From: Apostichopus japonicus
Taxonomy: Eukaryota > Echinodermata > Holothuroidea > Aspidochirotida > Stichopodidae
Reading direction: 5' to 3'
Length of the DNA stretch: 64,000 nt
Assembly: GCF_037975245.1 (NCBI RefSeq)
Contig: NC_092568.1
Coordinates: 39,572,631 to 39,636,630, forward strand
Numbering within the stretch: position 1 is the first letter of the stretch; each line of letters begins with the position of its first letter. A program made the translations under genes and the position numbers. The notes beneath the pieces were generated by a model. That model saw only the letters and a list, made by a program, of their open reading frames with translations, was not told the origin of the DNA and did no database searches. Positions 52,839 to 63,639 of the stretch are shown piece by piece.

Positions 52839-53210
52839 TCAGCTAAATATGCACTTGTTGTGTTCGTGAACCATCGTGCTGTGTTCGTGATACATCGTGT
52901 TTGATACGTGTTGCTCGTGCAGTGCACGCGATCCCCTCGTGGAACGATTTTCGGTGCGTACATAATACGAGGTCGGATCCATCCGCAGGAGGTTCTGGAA
53001 TCCAGACCTGTCCTCCCGCGTCATATCCTGCATCCACGCCTCATAGAAGCCATGCTCCGGCCGCCGAAGGAGCCACGTCCTCACCCATATCTGACGTTTG
53101 ATCTTAAACCTGTGTTGCTCCTCTCCTCGTGTGAGCAAGGTGACGGCCGTAACGGCCGTGACTACAGCAGTTTTGAATTGCAGGTCAGCAGTAAGCTGTG
53201 GGTCTGTCAT
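52839..53210 (-). pseudogene. PIF/Harbinger transposase N-terminal fragment
   Basis: From ATG at 53210 the frame gives ~123 codons. It includes IWVRTWLLRRPEHGFYEAWM then QDMTREDRSGFQNLLRMDPT. The W(V)RxWLxRRxxxGxYxxLxxEL...D...F.NFxRM pattern is the N-terminal signature of HARBI1-like (PIF/Harbinger) nucleases. The DDE catalytic domain that should follow is absent, replaced by a TCGTG-rich low-complexity end. The ATG lies only 19 bases from the hAT-like insertion at 53229. Confidence 0.7.
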
Positions 53211-53228
53211 GTTGCTGTCTAGTGTATG

Positions 53229-54709
53229 CAGGCGCGTATCCAGGGGGCGTTGGGGGCGCGCGCCCCCGGGTAAGAAAAAGAGGAGAGAAAAAAAAAGAGA
53301 AGAAAAAAGGGGAAAAGAGGGGGGGGGAAGAGGAGGAGGAGAGGAAGGAAGGGAAAAGAAAAAGAAGAAAGAGAGAAAAAGGAGAAAAGGAGGGAGTAAA
53401 AGAAAAACGCCAAGACACCTGGAAGAGAAGGAGAAACAGTGACATCATTACAGCGCTGATCCCTATTATATACACAGGGTAGCCAGTGACTGATCAAGGA
53501 TTTCGGAAGGGGCGTGCGCCTCACCCTACCCCTAACATCGTCAACTCCATTTTTGACGTTTCCATTTTGTCCTCTCTCAATAATGTATATGTACATATAT
53601 ACTATATATGGTCTATCATAACGCGTGTGTGTGTATATGAAACCTGCTATGAAACCAACTGTGGCTGGTCTCGACCTCGACCGTATCGTCGGGGAACATG
53701 ACGCATTTCGGGAAGGGGCGACTGCCCCCACCCCCCCCCCCCCTTGAGCATATTTTTTTATGATATCGTTAGTAATTTCAAAATAAAATATGCTTAAATG
53801 CAACATACAAGGCCGGGGAAGTGTCATTACCAGCGATCTGGGAGGTATTTTTGGCCAAAATTTGCTTGTACGCTTCGCGCCAACAAATGGTCCTGGGTAG
53901 TGCCATTTCCAGCGATCTGGGAGGCATTTTCGGCCAAAAATTTTCTTGTACGCTTCGCGCCAACACATGGTGGCGCTACGCTTAGATAGTTTGCCAACAG
54001 GCTTCGTCCCTCACTTGGCAAACTCCTCGCTACGCGCCTGCTCGAATTTGTAAAGCAAACAGCAGATATCACCTTATATCAATGAGCATGAAAATGGTGT
54101 TCAAAGATGAACAGCCTCAAAACTGTCTATGTGTGAAGTCATGGGCGTAGGAGCCCAATTTGATTTGGGGCTGTAACGACTTGCCCGAAAAAAATAACCA
54201 AAAATTTTCGCGCGCTACGCGCGCGTTCAACATGTTAATGTCAATACCTTATAAGCCACCAGCGGTTATTACATCGTATGCCATCGTGTACCTTACGATC
54301 CGTGAAGTTGCGCAGTATACCGCGGGATGCTAATGTAAATAACGAAATGTCTTGTGTAGATGGGGAAAACCTTGAAAAGTGGGGCTGACAGGTATTGTGG
54401 GCCGCGACGTAGAATCACCTACACAAGCAATGATCCACAGGACATGCAATCAGGTCGAACATGATTTGTGACTGGTGACAACTTAAAAAAGGTTATGGAT
54501 AAAAAAAAAACTATTGGGAAATACTTGGTTCTCAGGCAAAAGTCTACATCTGGTTGGTCATTTTTAAGCCTGAGAAGTGCCATTTCCGGTGATCTAGAGG
54601 GTATCAAAACCAGAAAAATTTTTTGTACGCTGCGCGCCAAGCGATGGTGGCGCTCCGCTTAGATAGTAATTCGCACCCCCCGGGTCAGAAAATCCTGGAT
54701 ACGCCCCTG
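53229..54709. mobile_element. Long hAT-like element (sister of 3697-5633)
   Basis: Begins CAGGCGCGTATCCAGG and ends TCCTGGATACGCCCCTG. Only GTATG (53224-53228 and 54710-54714) repeats at the edges, shorter than the usual 8 bp. It carries the purine-rich tract, the doubled CCAGCGATCTGGGAGG block and GTGGGCCGCGACGTAGAATC, in the same order as the sister copy, which is ~450 bp longer. Confidence 0.78.
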
Positions 54710-55103
54710 GTATGCCCACTGTTTTGTGGCTTTAACTGCCAGCTTGTCACATATACCAAAGGGTACGCCAATTTAGGCCCGTTGAAAGACCGGGTCCGCA
54801 GAGAACGTATCAAAAACGTATAGATCGTGCCTTGGTCGTAGAGAGTGCGTACTAAGCTTGTATTAAGGTCGTGTTAAGGTTGTTTCAATGTCGTGCTGTC
54901 TCGTAGTCAAAACGTGCATGCTCGTGGTAGGCTCGAACAAAGTTCGTATTGTACTCTTGGTGAACTCGGGCTTTACTAGTAGCACATATTAGATGTACAG
55001 GAATTTCTTGGATTCTCTTAGTGACTACGATCAACCAGAGCTCGTTATACATCCTGTTTAACATCGTGGAAGTGGGCGAGTAGCATAAGATGAAATGCTC
55101 CAT

Positions 55104-57254
55104 AAAACAATACGCTTCATGAAAAAGATGTACTTTTTATCTTCATTCTTCTATACCTGTGATATATATTAATAACATACTTGGTGTGATAAAATGTATA
55201 TACCTGAGTACAACTCTTACATGTGGTCATTATGATCCATTAATACGTTATATCCCACTCCAGCTTATAATTACTGACAACTAGTTCCACTTAAACTGTT
55301 TTGTTCTGCAAATCTTCCAATCAATGGTCATATATTAGTATTTCAAACCAAATAACACCAATCCACACATATTCACAAATTAGATATGGAATCATAGGAT
55401 AAATTAATATCTCATTAAGGTTTTATACCCCTCTATGTTGTTATGAAAATGAAATAATTAAAACATTCATAATTCACAACAAGATCAACAGGAAAATAAA
55501 AGAATAAAACAAACTAAGGTATACTTTATAATCTAATAAATGTCCATTTTTTTTATTAGGAGGGCACATTGCTTACAAAGTGTTTTCCCATAAGCTATTG
55601 CAGTTTGACAACTGTTACAACAGATACAATGTAAAATAGACTTATGCTGTGTCAATTATCCAAGTTAAATGTATCAAACGTTTTGATTGGATGGAATTAA
55701 ATGGCCTACTTGGCTGTCCAAAGCCTTTCACGTGTAGTTGTTAACCTATGAGGTTACATGACAATTGTACTCATTTAATATACATTTTTATTACCATTCT
55801 TTACATTTACTAATGCTTGTCTTATATGCACACACAGTACAATGCTGCATGAAAAACATCTTTTGTTTTTGTGCATAAGATATTACTATACTTTAATCAA
55901 GAAGACTTGATTCTTAAAATGCAGATCCCTTCATGAATTTAATGTAAAAACAAAGTAAAAATGAATGATTACCAAACATTACTGTTTAATTGCTTTAAAT
56001 AAATTGTCATCCTTAAAACTGTAGTTCTTATATCTGCACCATCATCCTACTGTTTATAATTATGGCATTAGTATCAAAAAATAGTCATTGCAATTTACAC
56101 ATCAATACCTTATAAAATATAAGCCTCTGCAGTAAAGGCTTAACGGATAATGCAATGTAATAGGCAAAAGTACTTTTATTAAACTAAATTAGTACTAATA
56201 TTTAGGGACATGGACAGAGTCTAATTAAGCAGAAGCTGACATTAATTGAGACTATTTCTTGTCATATATTTATAATTGTTGTTTGGAAGGATAATGAAAG
56301 TAAACATATCTTAACAAAATAAGCACCCGTTTAACCCCCAATTAGGCACCATAGTTTAAGTAGGACTTCACATACAAACTCTACAAAGAAGAAGAAATTA
56401 ACATTTCAACTTTTTTGGGGGAAAAACATATAACATGGCAGGATGATACTACAAAGAAATTTCCAAATTACATTTATATAATTTCATCTGAATTGGACAC
56501 TACAATCTGACAACTGTAACTTGTTATAACGTTCAAGTTAAATAAAGCACCTATTCGGCAGTTTACAGATATATGGATACCATGATCAGAATGTAACGAT
56601 CAACCATAACTTTGTTTGTCATCCTGTTAAAAAACATTTCTAAATGACTGATACCCCAATACACAATTTAAACCATTACCTTTCAACAGTGTAACCCACA
56701 CATATGAAATCAGGGTAAAACTTGATGAAACAAGGCAGTTTTAACTTTTAAATGTAAGGAAAATGCCAGACATTTAGAAGAGCTCAATGGTGAACGATGC
56801 AATTACGCTGACGGCAGAAGTGATGCAATATAAAGCTCAAATGACCTACTAATTATTTAAATTTCCAGCATATTTGGGTACAATATTGACGTATTGACAT
56901 CAAAATTTCACTAAATTGGCAATCATCATTAATTGTCCTTTATTACATCAATATATTTAATTTACCGATATGTTTCAGAGAATAAATCATCACTTACAAA
57001 TATTTTCCTTCCATGAATTCCTTTAACCATTTGAGTCCTTTCGTTTCTTTAAAATAGATACTTTCTCAAATCTGGCAATACTCAACAATATTTTGTTATC
57101 ATTTTCATAACAAGGATTTTATCTTATTTTCCAAAAATAAATCTTTTTAATCCATCAATCTATACCTGCGTGTCATTAATGTTGACCTTGATGAATACAC
57201 TCAACGATCTAATTTTATTTCAGTCTTTTATCTTTACCATCTCCTCTTACTATG
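55104..57254 (-). other. 3' flank of the acetyl-CoA synthetase gene
   Basis: AT-rich sequence downstream of the stop codon, probably including the 3' UTR. A minus-strand AATAAA lies at 57214-57219, ~36 bases after the stop, and other AT-rich candidates occur further on. The true polyadenylation site cannot be chosen from sequence. No other gene is seen. Confidence 0.4.
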
Positions 57255-57422
57255 TTAGTGTTTACTAGTCAGTTGTTCATGTTTTTCAATCAGTGTTTCC
57301 ACGATGGAAGGATCCGCTAGGGTAGAAGTATCTCCGAGGCTTTCTTTCTCTCCAGCACAAATCTTCCTTAGTATCCTTCTCATAATTTTACCAGAACGAG
57401 TCTTTGGTAGTCCTGGAGTGAT
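57255..57422 (-). CDS. ACSS: Acetyl-CoA synthetase, last exon
   Basis: Begins after the acceptor ...GGTGACAG in phase 0 and runs 55 codons to [23 protein letters not shown], then [20 protein letters not shown] and the tail [15 protein letters not shown]. It holds the A10 motif with the catalytic lysine. Length and ending match the family. Confidence 0.95.
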   Translation of the reverse strand: MTPGLPKTRSGKIMRRILRKICAGEKESLGDTSTLADPSIVETLIEKHEQLTSKH

Positions 57423-60400
57423 CTGTCACCATGATAAGAAAACAAAGTATGATTATTATACAGACAAACGCAACCTACAGCTGGGTAATTCGACCAATGA
57501 GAACAGCAGGAGCAAGCTTTCTTCCAGAAAGTTGAGACTTTTCTTTCGAAGATACAGCAAACCCTTGTAACTCTCAACAACAAATACCTCATAAACTGCC
57601 AATAATTTACATGAAACACAACTCTATTATTTTAAGCATTTAAGTGATGCTTCCTTCATTTCCACGCCATCTGTTTTGTATTTGTTTAATCACGTTAAGT
57701 TATGATCACCCAATGGCTTTATTCAAACCTTCATTGATAAACCTTTGACCTTAACTGACAGCCTCCATGCACTTACCAGTACAACTTCAGGTAACTTTTG
57801 ACCTAAACTTACAGCCTCCATGCACTTACCAGTACAACATCAGGTAACCTTTGACCTTAACTGACAGCCTCCAAGCACTTACAAGTACAACTTCAGGTAA
57901 CCTTTGACCTTAACCGATAGCCTCCATGCACTTACCAGTACAACTTCAGGTAACCTTTGACCTTAACTGACAGCCTCAATGCACTTACCAGTACAACTTA
58001 ATTTAACCTTTGACCTTAACTGACAGCCTCCATGCATTTACCAGTACAACTTAATTTAACTTTTGACCTTAACCGATAGTCTCCATGCACTTACCAGTAC
58101 AACTTCAGGTAACCTTTGACCTTAACTGACAGCCTCAATGCACTTACTGGTACAACTTAATTTAACCTTTGACCTTAACTGACAGCCCCCATGCATTTAC
58201 CAGTACAACTTAATTTAACTTTTGACCTTAACCGATAGCCTCCATGCACTTACCAGTACAACTTCAGGTAACCTTTGACCTTAACTGACAGCCTCCATGC
58301 ACTTACCAGTACAACTTCAGGTAACCTTTGACCTTAACTGACAGCCTCCATGCACTTACCAGTACAACTTCAGGTAACCTTTGACCTTAACTGACAGCCT
58401 CCATGCACTTACCAGTACAACTTAATTTAACCTTTGACCTTAACTCACAGCCTCCATGCACTTACCAGTACAACTTCAGGTAACCTTTGACCCTAACTCA
58501 CAGCCTCCATGCACTTACCAGTACAACTTCAGGTACAGCATAGCCAGCTATCTTCTTTTTGGTCATTGCTTTTAATTCTTCAATTATCTGATCTTCAGGT
58601 TCTGTTATACCATCTTTCAGAATTACATAAGCATAGACACCTGCAATAATTACAAAAACAATACAAAATCATTACATGAAATATAAAGGATGTTAATGAC
58701 AGCTGTACTAAGTATTAAGTTCTGAAGTTATCTCATCTTTGGGCTCTGTTATACCATCTTTCAGGATTACATAAGCATAGACACCTGCAATAATTACAAA
58801 CACAATACAAAATCATTACAAGAAATATAAAGGATGTTAATGACAGCTGTACTAAGTATTACGTTCTGAATTTATCTGTTCTTTGGGCTCTGTTCTACCA
58901 TCTTTCAGGATTGCATAAGCATAGACACCTGCAATAATTACAAACACAATGCAAAATCATTACAAGAAATATAAAGGATGTTAATGACAGCTGTACTAAG
59001 TATCAAGTTCTGATGTTATCTGATCTTCAGGATCTGTTATACCATCTTTCAGGATTGCATAAGCATAGACACCTGCAATAATTACAGAAAGAAGACAGGA
59101 ACAATACATGCTATATAGAGAACCTGTAGGATATGCACCATTACACACTCAAACAAACTAAACACAATTTGCAGTTAGCCTAAAGCTGGTTTAATACAAA
59201 AAGATATTAACAGCAGTTTGTATGACACAACAACCCTTTATGAGCTAAATAACTTTCAAAGCATCTTCTGAATAAGATTCCCCTCTGGCCACAACATCAA
59301 AAGTCCTTTACTTTTCTCACTATCATCAGGTAACACACTATTTTACAAATCCACATTTTTTTCATCGCTATGATGTTTTTCTCTTTACTTGTCCACTTTC
59401 AGACAAAAACTTATTTGAGAACAATAACTTTACGACTAAATTCAGCACACAGAACAAGTGTCTATGAAATATGTTATGTCCACACTTTGAATACTTGTTT
59501 ATTCATCACACCTCTTCCACAAACCTTGAGCAATCTAGAATAACGGCATGTATGTATTGTCAAGTTTTGGTTGTTAAGGAAGTTGTGTAATTCTACATCA
59601 CTGCTGTTTTATTATAATCTTAACAGCAGCCGGGTCCAGCACTTTAATCTACATCTAGTTGCCTTTCTTATTGCTTAGACGTAAACAAACAGTAGTAAAA
59701 GTGCTATATACTGTGGATCTGACAACACAGGCACAATAAAAATAGAGAAAATAGAGAATAGAGGTTTCATCCTGAATATTAGGTGTATGACATCACAGTG
59801 TTTGCAAGTGCATGTGCAGTTGAGAAAAGGAATTTAACATCTTTGGTAAAAAAAACAGGTAAAGAGGTGAATCTGTCAACAAAAACTGGCAAAAGCTAAG
59901 CAATGCTACTTAACTCAGCCAGTAGAAGCTATCATGCAAGGTATATTAAATAATATAGCTTGAAAAGCTAAGCAGCTACTGATCAATGTATGTGTTTCAA
60001 AGAGATAAAAAAAAACTTTAGTCTAGCCAAAACATGAGGCTTGCAAATATACAGATGTCTCCATTGGAAAACAAGGCAAAACAAGTGCAGGATTTAATAG
60101 CACACCACATGAAAGAAACAACAACATGTTTGGCTTGCTGCTAGATATGGCAAATGGTTTTGATGCTCTTTTCCAAGCACGACAATCTTTCTGGAAAATT
60201 TATAGTTTATGTTACAACTTGACAACATTGGAAGGTACAAACACCAGACCAAACCACTAAAATTGTATCAACTTAATATCATCCAGCATTGCACAATGAT
60301 TTCACAAAATCTGTCAACAACTCTTTCACAACGTCTTTTGAAAATGATTTAATACTGTCCTTGGCATTTGCTGATACTATTAGTACAGTGATTTCAAAGG

Positions 60401-63119
60401 AAACCTACATTCGTTGTTTCAATTGTGTGGTTTAAATATTTACTTTAAGTTTCATATCATTTCTAAACCAAAGTCAACGTTCATAACAATATCAGGTTCT
60501 TTGTGTCACAAAGTCTCATGTTCGCTACAAAAGAACTGTATTAGTTTAAATAGACATGTGGCTGACTATAATTCAAATATGTAAACAAACTACCTAGTGC
60601 ATATATTCCTCAGTAGCAAGAAATAACAAGTTTCACAATTGCTGCTACTATTGATTTATGTATTCCCATAGTAACCTTTGATTAAGACTCTGTAGTGAAC
60701 TGAGGTGAGAATTATAACAAACTATATCTCATTTACATCCAAGACCAGTGCCGTAACTAGGTCAGCTGGGTCTCCAGAGCATGGTCCACAGAAGGCCTCA
60801 CTGTCAATGACCAAATAATATAAACATCAATAGGCTGAAGACACCTCTTAAAGTCATAAACTTCTGTTCGAAATCCCACCATCATGGGAATTCAAAATAA
60901 AGCCAGTCTTCAACAGAAAAAGCCTTAGAGGGCCACATCTAGATGCCTGTCAAATCTAAACTCAACATGGAACATAGAGTCTCCTTAAGGTCCAATTTCT
61001 ATGACTGCACAAGGTGCTAGGTTGCTCCTCCCTATGCCACTGTCAACGACTGTTTTTTGTTTCATACCCTCCCTATATGTCACTGCATGATTCAATATTA
61101 TCAAACAACTTAGTCAAAGTAATACCTCAGTGGCAGGAATAGAACAATTTCAAATATATTATTTCAAATCAAGCCTGAACTGAACAGAAACCCACTACTC
61201 TACAGCTAGTTCATCTGTTGGAGGAATACACATATTTTATAACTGAGAGTTTTATTTCCCTTTAATGAGAGTACCTCTGATCTGGCAACAGGGAATAGGT
61301 GACATTGTTACTTCAATAAAGAGGCAACAGGTCTTTTTGGTAAATTGCCATGTCCATTACCCAAACACAAATTGTACCTTGGTGAAGACTTGAAGTCAGA
61401 ATATCAGCTGCTCGTTTGAACAAATATACCAATTTTACAGAAATATTACCATTCATCCCAGCATTCATTCGTCCTACCAAGTTTGTTACTTTTCAACAAC
61501 CATAACTTAACTTTAAGAGAGCAATAAATCAAATCAATATGGCCTGCAGATTCCTAATCAGCTCCTGTCCTTCACATGATCAATTAAACTCAAGTAAGGA
61601 GTTTTCTCCACAGCTCATTCTAAAGATTAACATGATCTGATGCTTTACCAAACAAAATAACAAATGTTCTTTTTTTTTCTTTATTTTTTTAGTTCCTTTA
61701 CCTTCTCCTTTAATATCGTGAGGAAAACCAACCACTGCGGTCTCTGCCACAGCTTCATGTTCATCCTAGAAACAAAATAGAAAAGGTTAAAGGTCACAAT
61801 TAAAATGAAAAGTCAGGCTAACTAAGTTTCCAGCAACATATTTTATCCATTTCTGAGAGCACCAGCTCCATCTTTTTCAAATTAGTATAAATGGGAAATA
61901 ATGTTAAATATAGGACATCATAGTGTTTCTTTACAAAGTTAGCTTTAGAAAGTTACACAGTATGACATAACTAGATTTCAGAAGCTACACAATATAACAT
62001 AATTACCTTTAAAATATACGAAGTTTGACATAGTTAGCTTTCAAAAGCTAAACACTGCTACAAAACTTACAGCTATAATGCAGGATGTATTAGATAAAAT
62101 AACTTGAAAAGCTAAGCAATGAACATGTGAACATATGTGTTCGAAAGAGATAAAAAAAATTACCATTCTGAGCTTGAAAAACCTTAACATTTTAAGCTAA
62201 CATTCTTCTGTTTGCGTCAGTATTAAAGCTTCTGTAGAAGATGCTGTTATGATTGAGAAGTCAAGCCCTATTACATTCATATTTTTACCTTCACAGGGTG
62301 TTTGAAATTGATACAATGTTTTCTCTCTTTAATTTTCAGTATTAAATCACTAAGCTTGAAGCTCAACATTATTACATAATATTACTGAAGACTGGAGATA
62401 TACAGTGTTTAAGTATTAGTATCAAGTATCTGAACAGTATTACTTTTCCGTAGTTTTAAGAAGCTAACCAGTATGAAATGGCATTCATACCATTAAGCCT
62501 TCTTTACAAAGCCTTCATACATCTTTAAAGGAAGTTTTAATTCACAAAACAACTCATGTGTTAATCCTGTTTCATCATAAATAGCACAAGATAAATTCTA
62601 TGTGAGTTTTGTACATGAATATTCATTGCTTTTCTTCCTTACCTGCAAAGTTGTAACCATTTATGATACCACTTTAAATTCCGTTTCACCATTCCATCAT
62701 AAACATACAAATGCCAATTCCCATATTGCCTGCATCACTAATCAGGAATCACGTTGTGTTCTTTCAAGATCAAATGCATTATAGGAGTGTAAAGGCATCG
62801 CTCAACTGGTTACATCCACAATGAATGTATTTATAAGTGGTGTTATGCTTCACACAAGAATCTCTTACCATTGCATTTTCGGCATCTGCACAATGAATAC
62901 ATTAAAACCACAAGTGGTTTATTTCACATGAGGATCTCTTACCATTGCATCTTCCACCTCTGCTGTTATATTTCACATGAGGATCTCTTACCATTGCATC
63001 TTCCACCTCTGCTGTTCCGAGTCGATGACCTGTGACATTGATGACATCATCCATCCGTCCTGTGATGTGATAGTAACCATCAGCGTCTCTGTGAGCCCCA
63101 TTCCCAGTGCTGTAGTAAC
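57255..63119 (-). CDS. ACSS: Acetyl-CoA synthetase, 3' half (four exons: 63119-62992, 61765-61702, 58640-58519, 57422-57255)
   Basis: Makes acetyl-CoA from acetate, ATP and CoA through an acetyl-AMP intermediate, feeding lipid synthesis or protein acetylation (ACSS2-type) or mitochondrial oxidation (ACSS1-type). The visible 159 residues cover the hinge and the mobile C-terminal domain. They include [58 protein letters not shown] and [16 protein letters not shown]. The catalytic, acetylation-regulated lysine is in the SGK. All exon joins keep frame with GT-AG introns. Upstream exons lie beyond the right edge. Oddities: Asn replaces Asp in the TGD motif, and three of the four exons have tandem copies of their junctions in neighbouring introns. 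The cytosolic or mitochondrial form cannot be decided because the N-terminus is missing. Confidence 0.92.
57740..58521 (-). repeat. 53-bp minisatellite made of the exon 3' end plus splice donor, 15 copies
   Basis: The start of GCACTTAC (the donor GTAAGTGC on the minus strand) occurs at 57769 and then at exact multiples of 53 up to 58511, giving 15 copies. The last copy is the real exon-intron junction. Each unit contains ACCTGAAGTTGTACTG (the codons for PEVVL), the donor, and GTCAGTTAAGGTCAAAGG. Several copies carry TTAAATTAAGTTG in place of the CCTGAAGTTG part; most keep GTAAGTGC and three or so change it. Confidence 0.97.
58519..58640 (-). CDS. ACSS: Acetyl-CoA synthetase, exon with variable-junction repeats on both sides
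   Basis: The acceptor AATTATTGCAG and the donor GTAAGTGC bound 122 bases in phase 1-0: [20 protein letters not shown] and [20 protein letters not shown]. This is the alpha/beta part of the C-terminal domain. Its 5' segment is repeated upstream at 144-bp steps and its 3' segment downstream at 53-bp steps. Confidence 0.95.
58590..59085 (-). repeat. 144-bp tandem repeat carrying the exon's acceptor and first ~20 codons, four copies
   Basis: The acceptor-exon boundary GCAG/GTGTCTATGC occurs at 58640 (real), 58784, 58928 and 59072, exactly 144 bases apart. The three extra copies read VYAY(V/A)ILKDG(I/R)T(E/D)P and then diverge to SEL(N/D)T or SERNT and an in-frame TAG. In the transcript they come before the real exon. 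Confidence 0.97.
59090..61701 (-). other. Acetyl-CoA synthetase intron
   Basis: Intron between the exons ending at 61702 and starting at 58640, apart from the 144-bp repeat at its end. AT-rich; no other gene or element boundary is recognised. Confidence 0.6.
61702..61765 (-). CDS. ACSS: Acetyl-CoA synthetase, 64-bp exon
   Basis: Between the acceptor TTTCTAG and the donor GTAAAGG, 21 codons plus one base read [20 protein letters not shown] and E; the last base completes a glycine with the next exon. Conserved family block. No junction repeats are seen around this exon. Confidence 0.95.
61766..62855 (-). other. Acetyl-CoA synthetase intron
   Basis: AT-rich intron with nothing recognised besides the degraded exon-end copy that starts at ~62860. 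Confidence 0.6.
62858..63018 (-). repeat. Tandem copies of the exon 3' end and donor, about 50-bp period
   Basis: The segment GCAGAGGTGGAAGATGCAAT plus GGTAAGAGATCCTCATGTGA occurs at the real junction and again ~50 bases further into the intron. A third, diverged copy (GCAGATGCCGAAAATGCAAT, then GGTAAGAGATTC) lies at about 62864-62893. All three keep a GTAAGAGA donor. Confidence 0.9.
62992..63119 (-). CDS. ACSS: Acetyl-CoA synthetase, exon with A7-A8 motifs
   Basis: The acceptor ATATGTTAG and the donor GTAAGAGA bound 128 bases, phase 1-0. It reads [40 protein letters not shown] and AM. The [13 protein letters not shown] hinge is intact. The TGD motif, whose Asp contacts the ATP ribose in adenylate-forming enzymes, is TGN here (codon AAT). 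Confidence 0.94.
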
Positions 63120-63169
63120 CTAACATATGCAAAAAGATGTACCTTCCTTAGTCATAATGATGGAACGTT

Positions 63170-63632
63170 TTATGCTAAATGGATGATAATTCCATTCTCA
63201 TCCCTTTCTAGGTCAGTCCAGTTGCCAGTGCAGTAATAACCTAACATAAAGCAAATTTTTAGCAGGACATAGCTCAACCGTAATAATAACATTTTCTAAA
63301 ATGCTGATAACTACAGTCACATCTCTGTCTGAGTCACTGCCACATCTTACAAATTGCATATGCAAACAAAAGGACAATATCCAAACATACTGATGATGAC
63401 ATTTTTAAAGTGATGATACTTTTCACATTTCTCAATGATGACATTCACTTTTACAGAATCTCTATGTGGGTGAACCTTTTCTGCAGTGCAGAAATAATAA
63501 CCTAACAGACTGATAAAAGTAAACAGGTCTACCGTTGACTTTTGACATTTCATTTTTAAATTGATGATAAATTCCATATTCATATCTGTTTTTGGTAAAC
63601 CCCATCTTCAGTGAAAACCTATCAGGTGTGAC
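63170..63632 (-). repeat. Four diverged copies of the exon 5' half in the upstream intron
   Basis: Positions homologous to the exon start (GGTTACTACAGCACTGG) recur near 63240 (GGTTATTACTGCACTGGCAA, after ATGTTA), ~63380, 63501 (GGTTATTATTTCTGCACTG) and 63619, at 118-140 base steps. They stay alignable over about 80 bases, including the AGAGA(C/T).CTG(A/T) part. The copies are much older than the 50-bp donor copies. Confidence 0.7.
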
Positions 63633-63639
63633 TACGACA

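Larger units (their letters stand above)
52650..55085. mobile_element. Harbinger-like element remnant with inverted arms
   Basis: The stretch at 52650-52705 (ACTCGCCCACGG, GATGTATAAAGAG) matches the reverse complement of 55034-55085, giving inverted arms ~2.4 kb apart. Between them lie a Harbinger-type N-terminal frame on the minus strand and the large hAT-like element 53229-54709. Both arms are dense in TCGTG. True ends and target duplications could not be fixed. Confidence 0.5.

Noticed and set aside
53224-54714. 8-bp target duplication for the large hAT-like element
   Set aside because: Only GTATG (5 bases) matches at the edges, so the duplication is not fully supported here.
57304-57570. 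Plus-strand open frame over the ACSS last exon
   Set aside because: It is the antisense shadow of the real minus-strand exon, which has a conserved product and correct splice phases.
57740-58521. CRISPR-like appearance of regularly spaced repeats
   Set aside because: The 53-bp units abut directly without unique spacers and lie in an animal intron.
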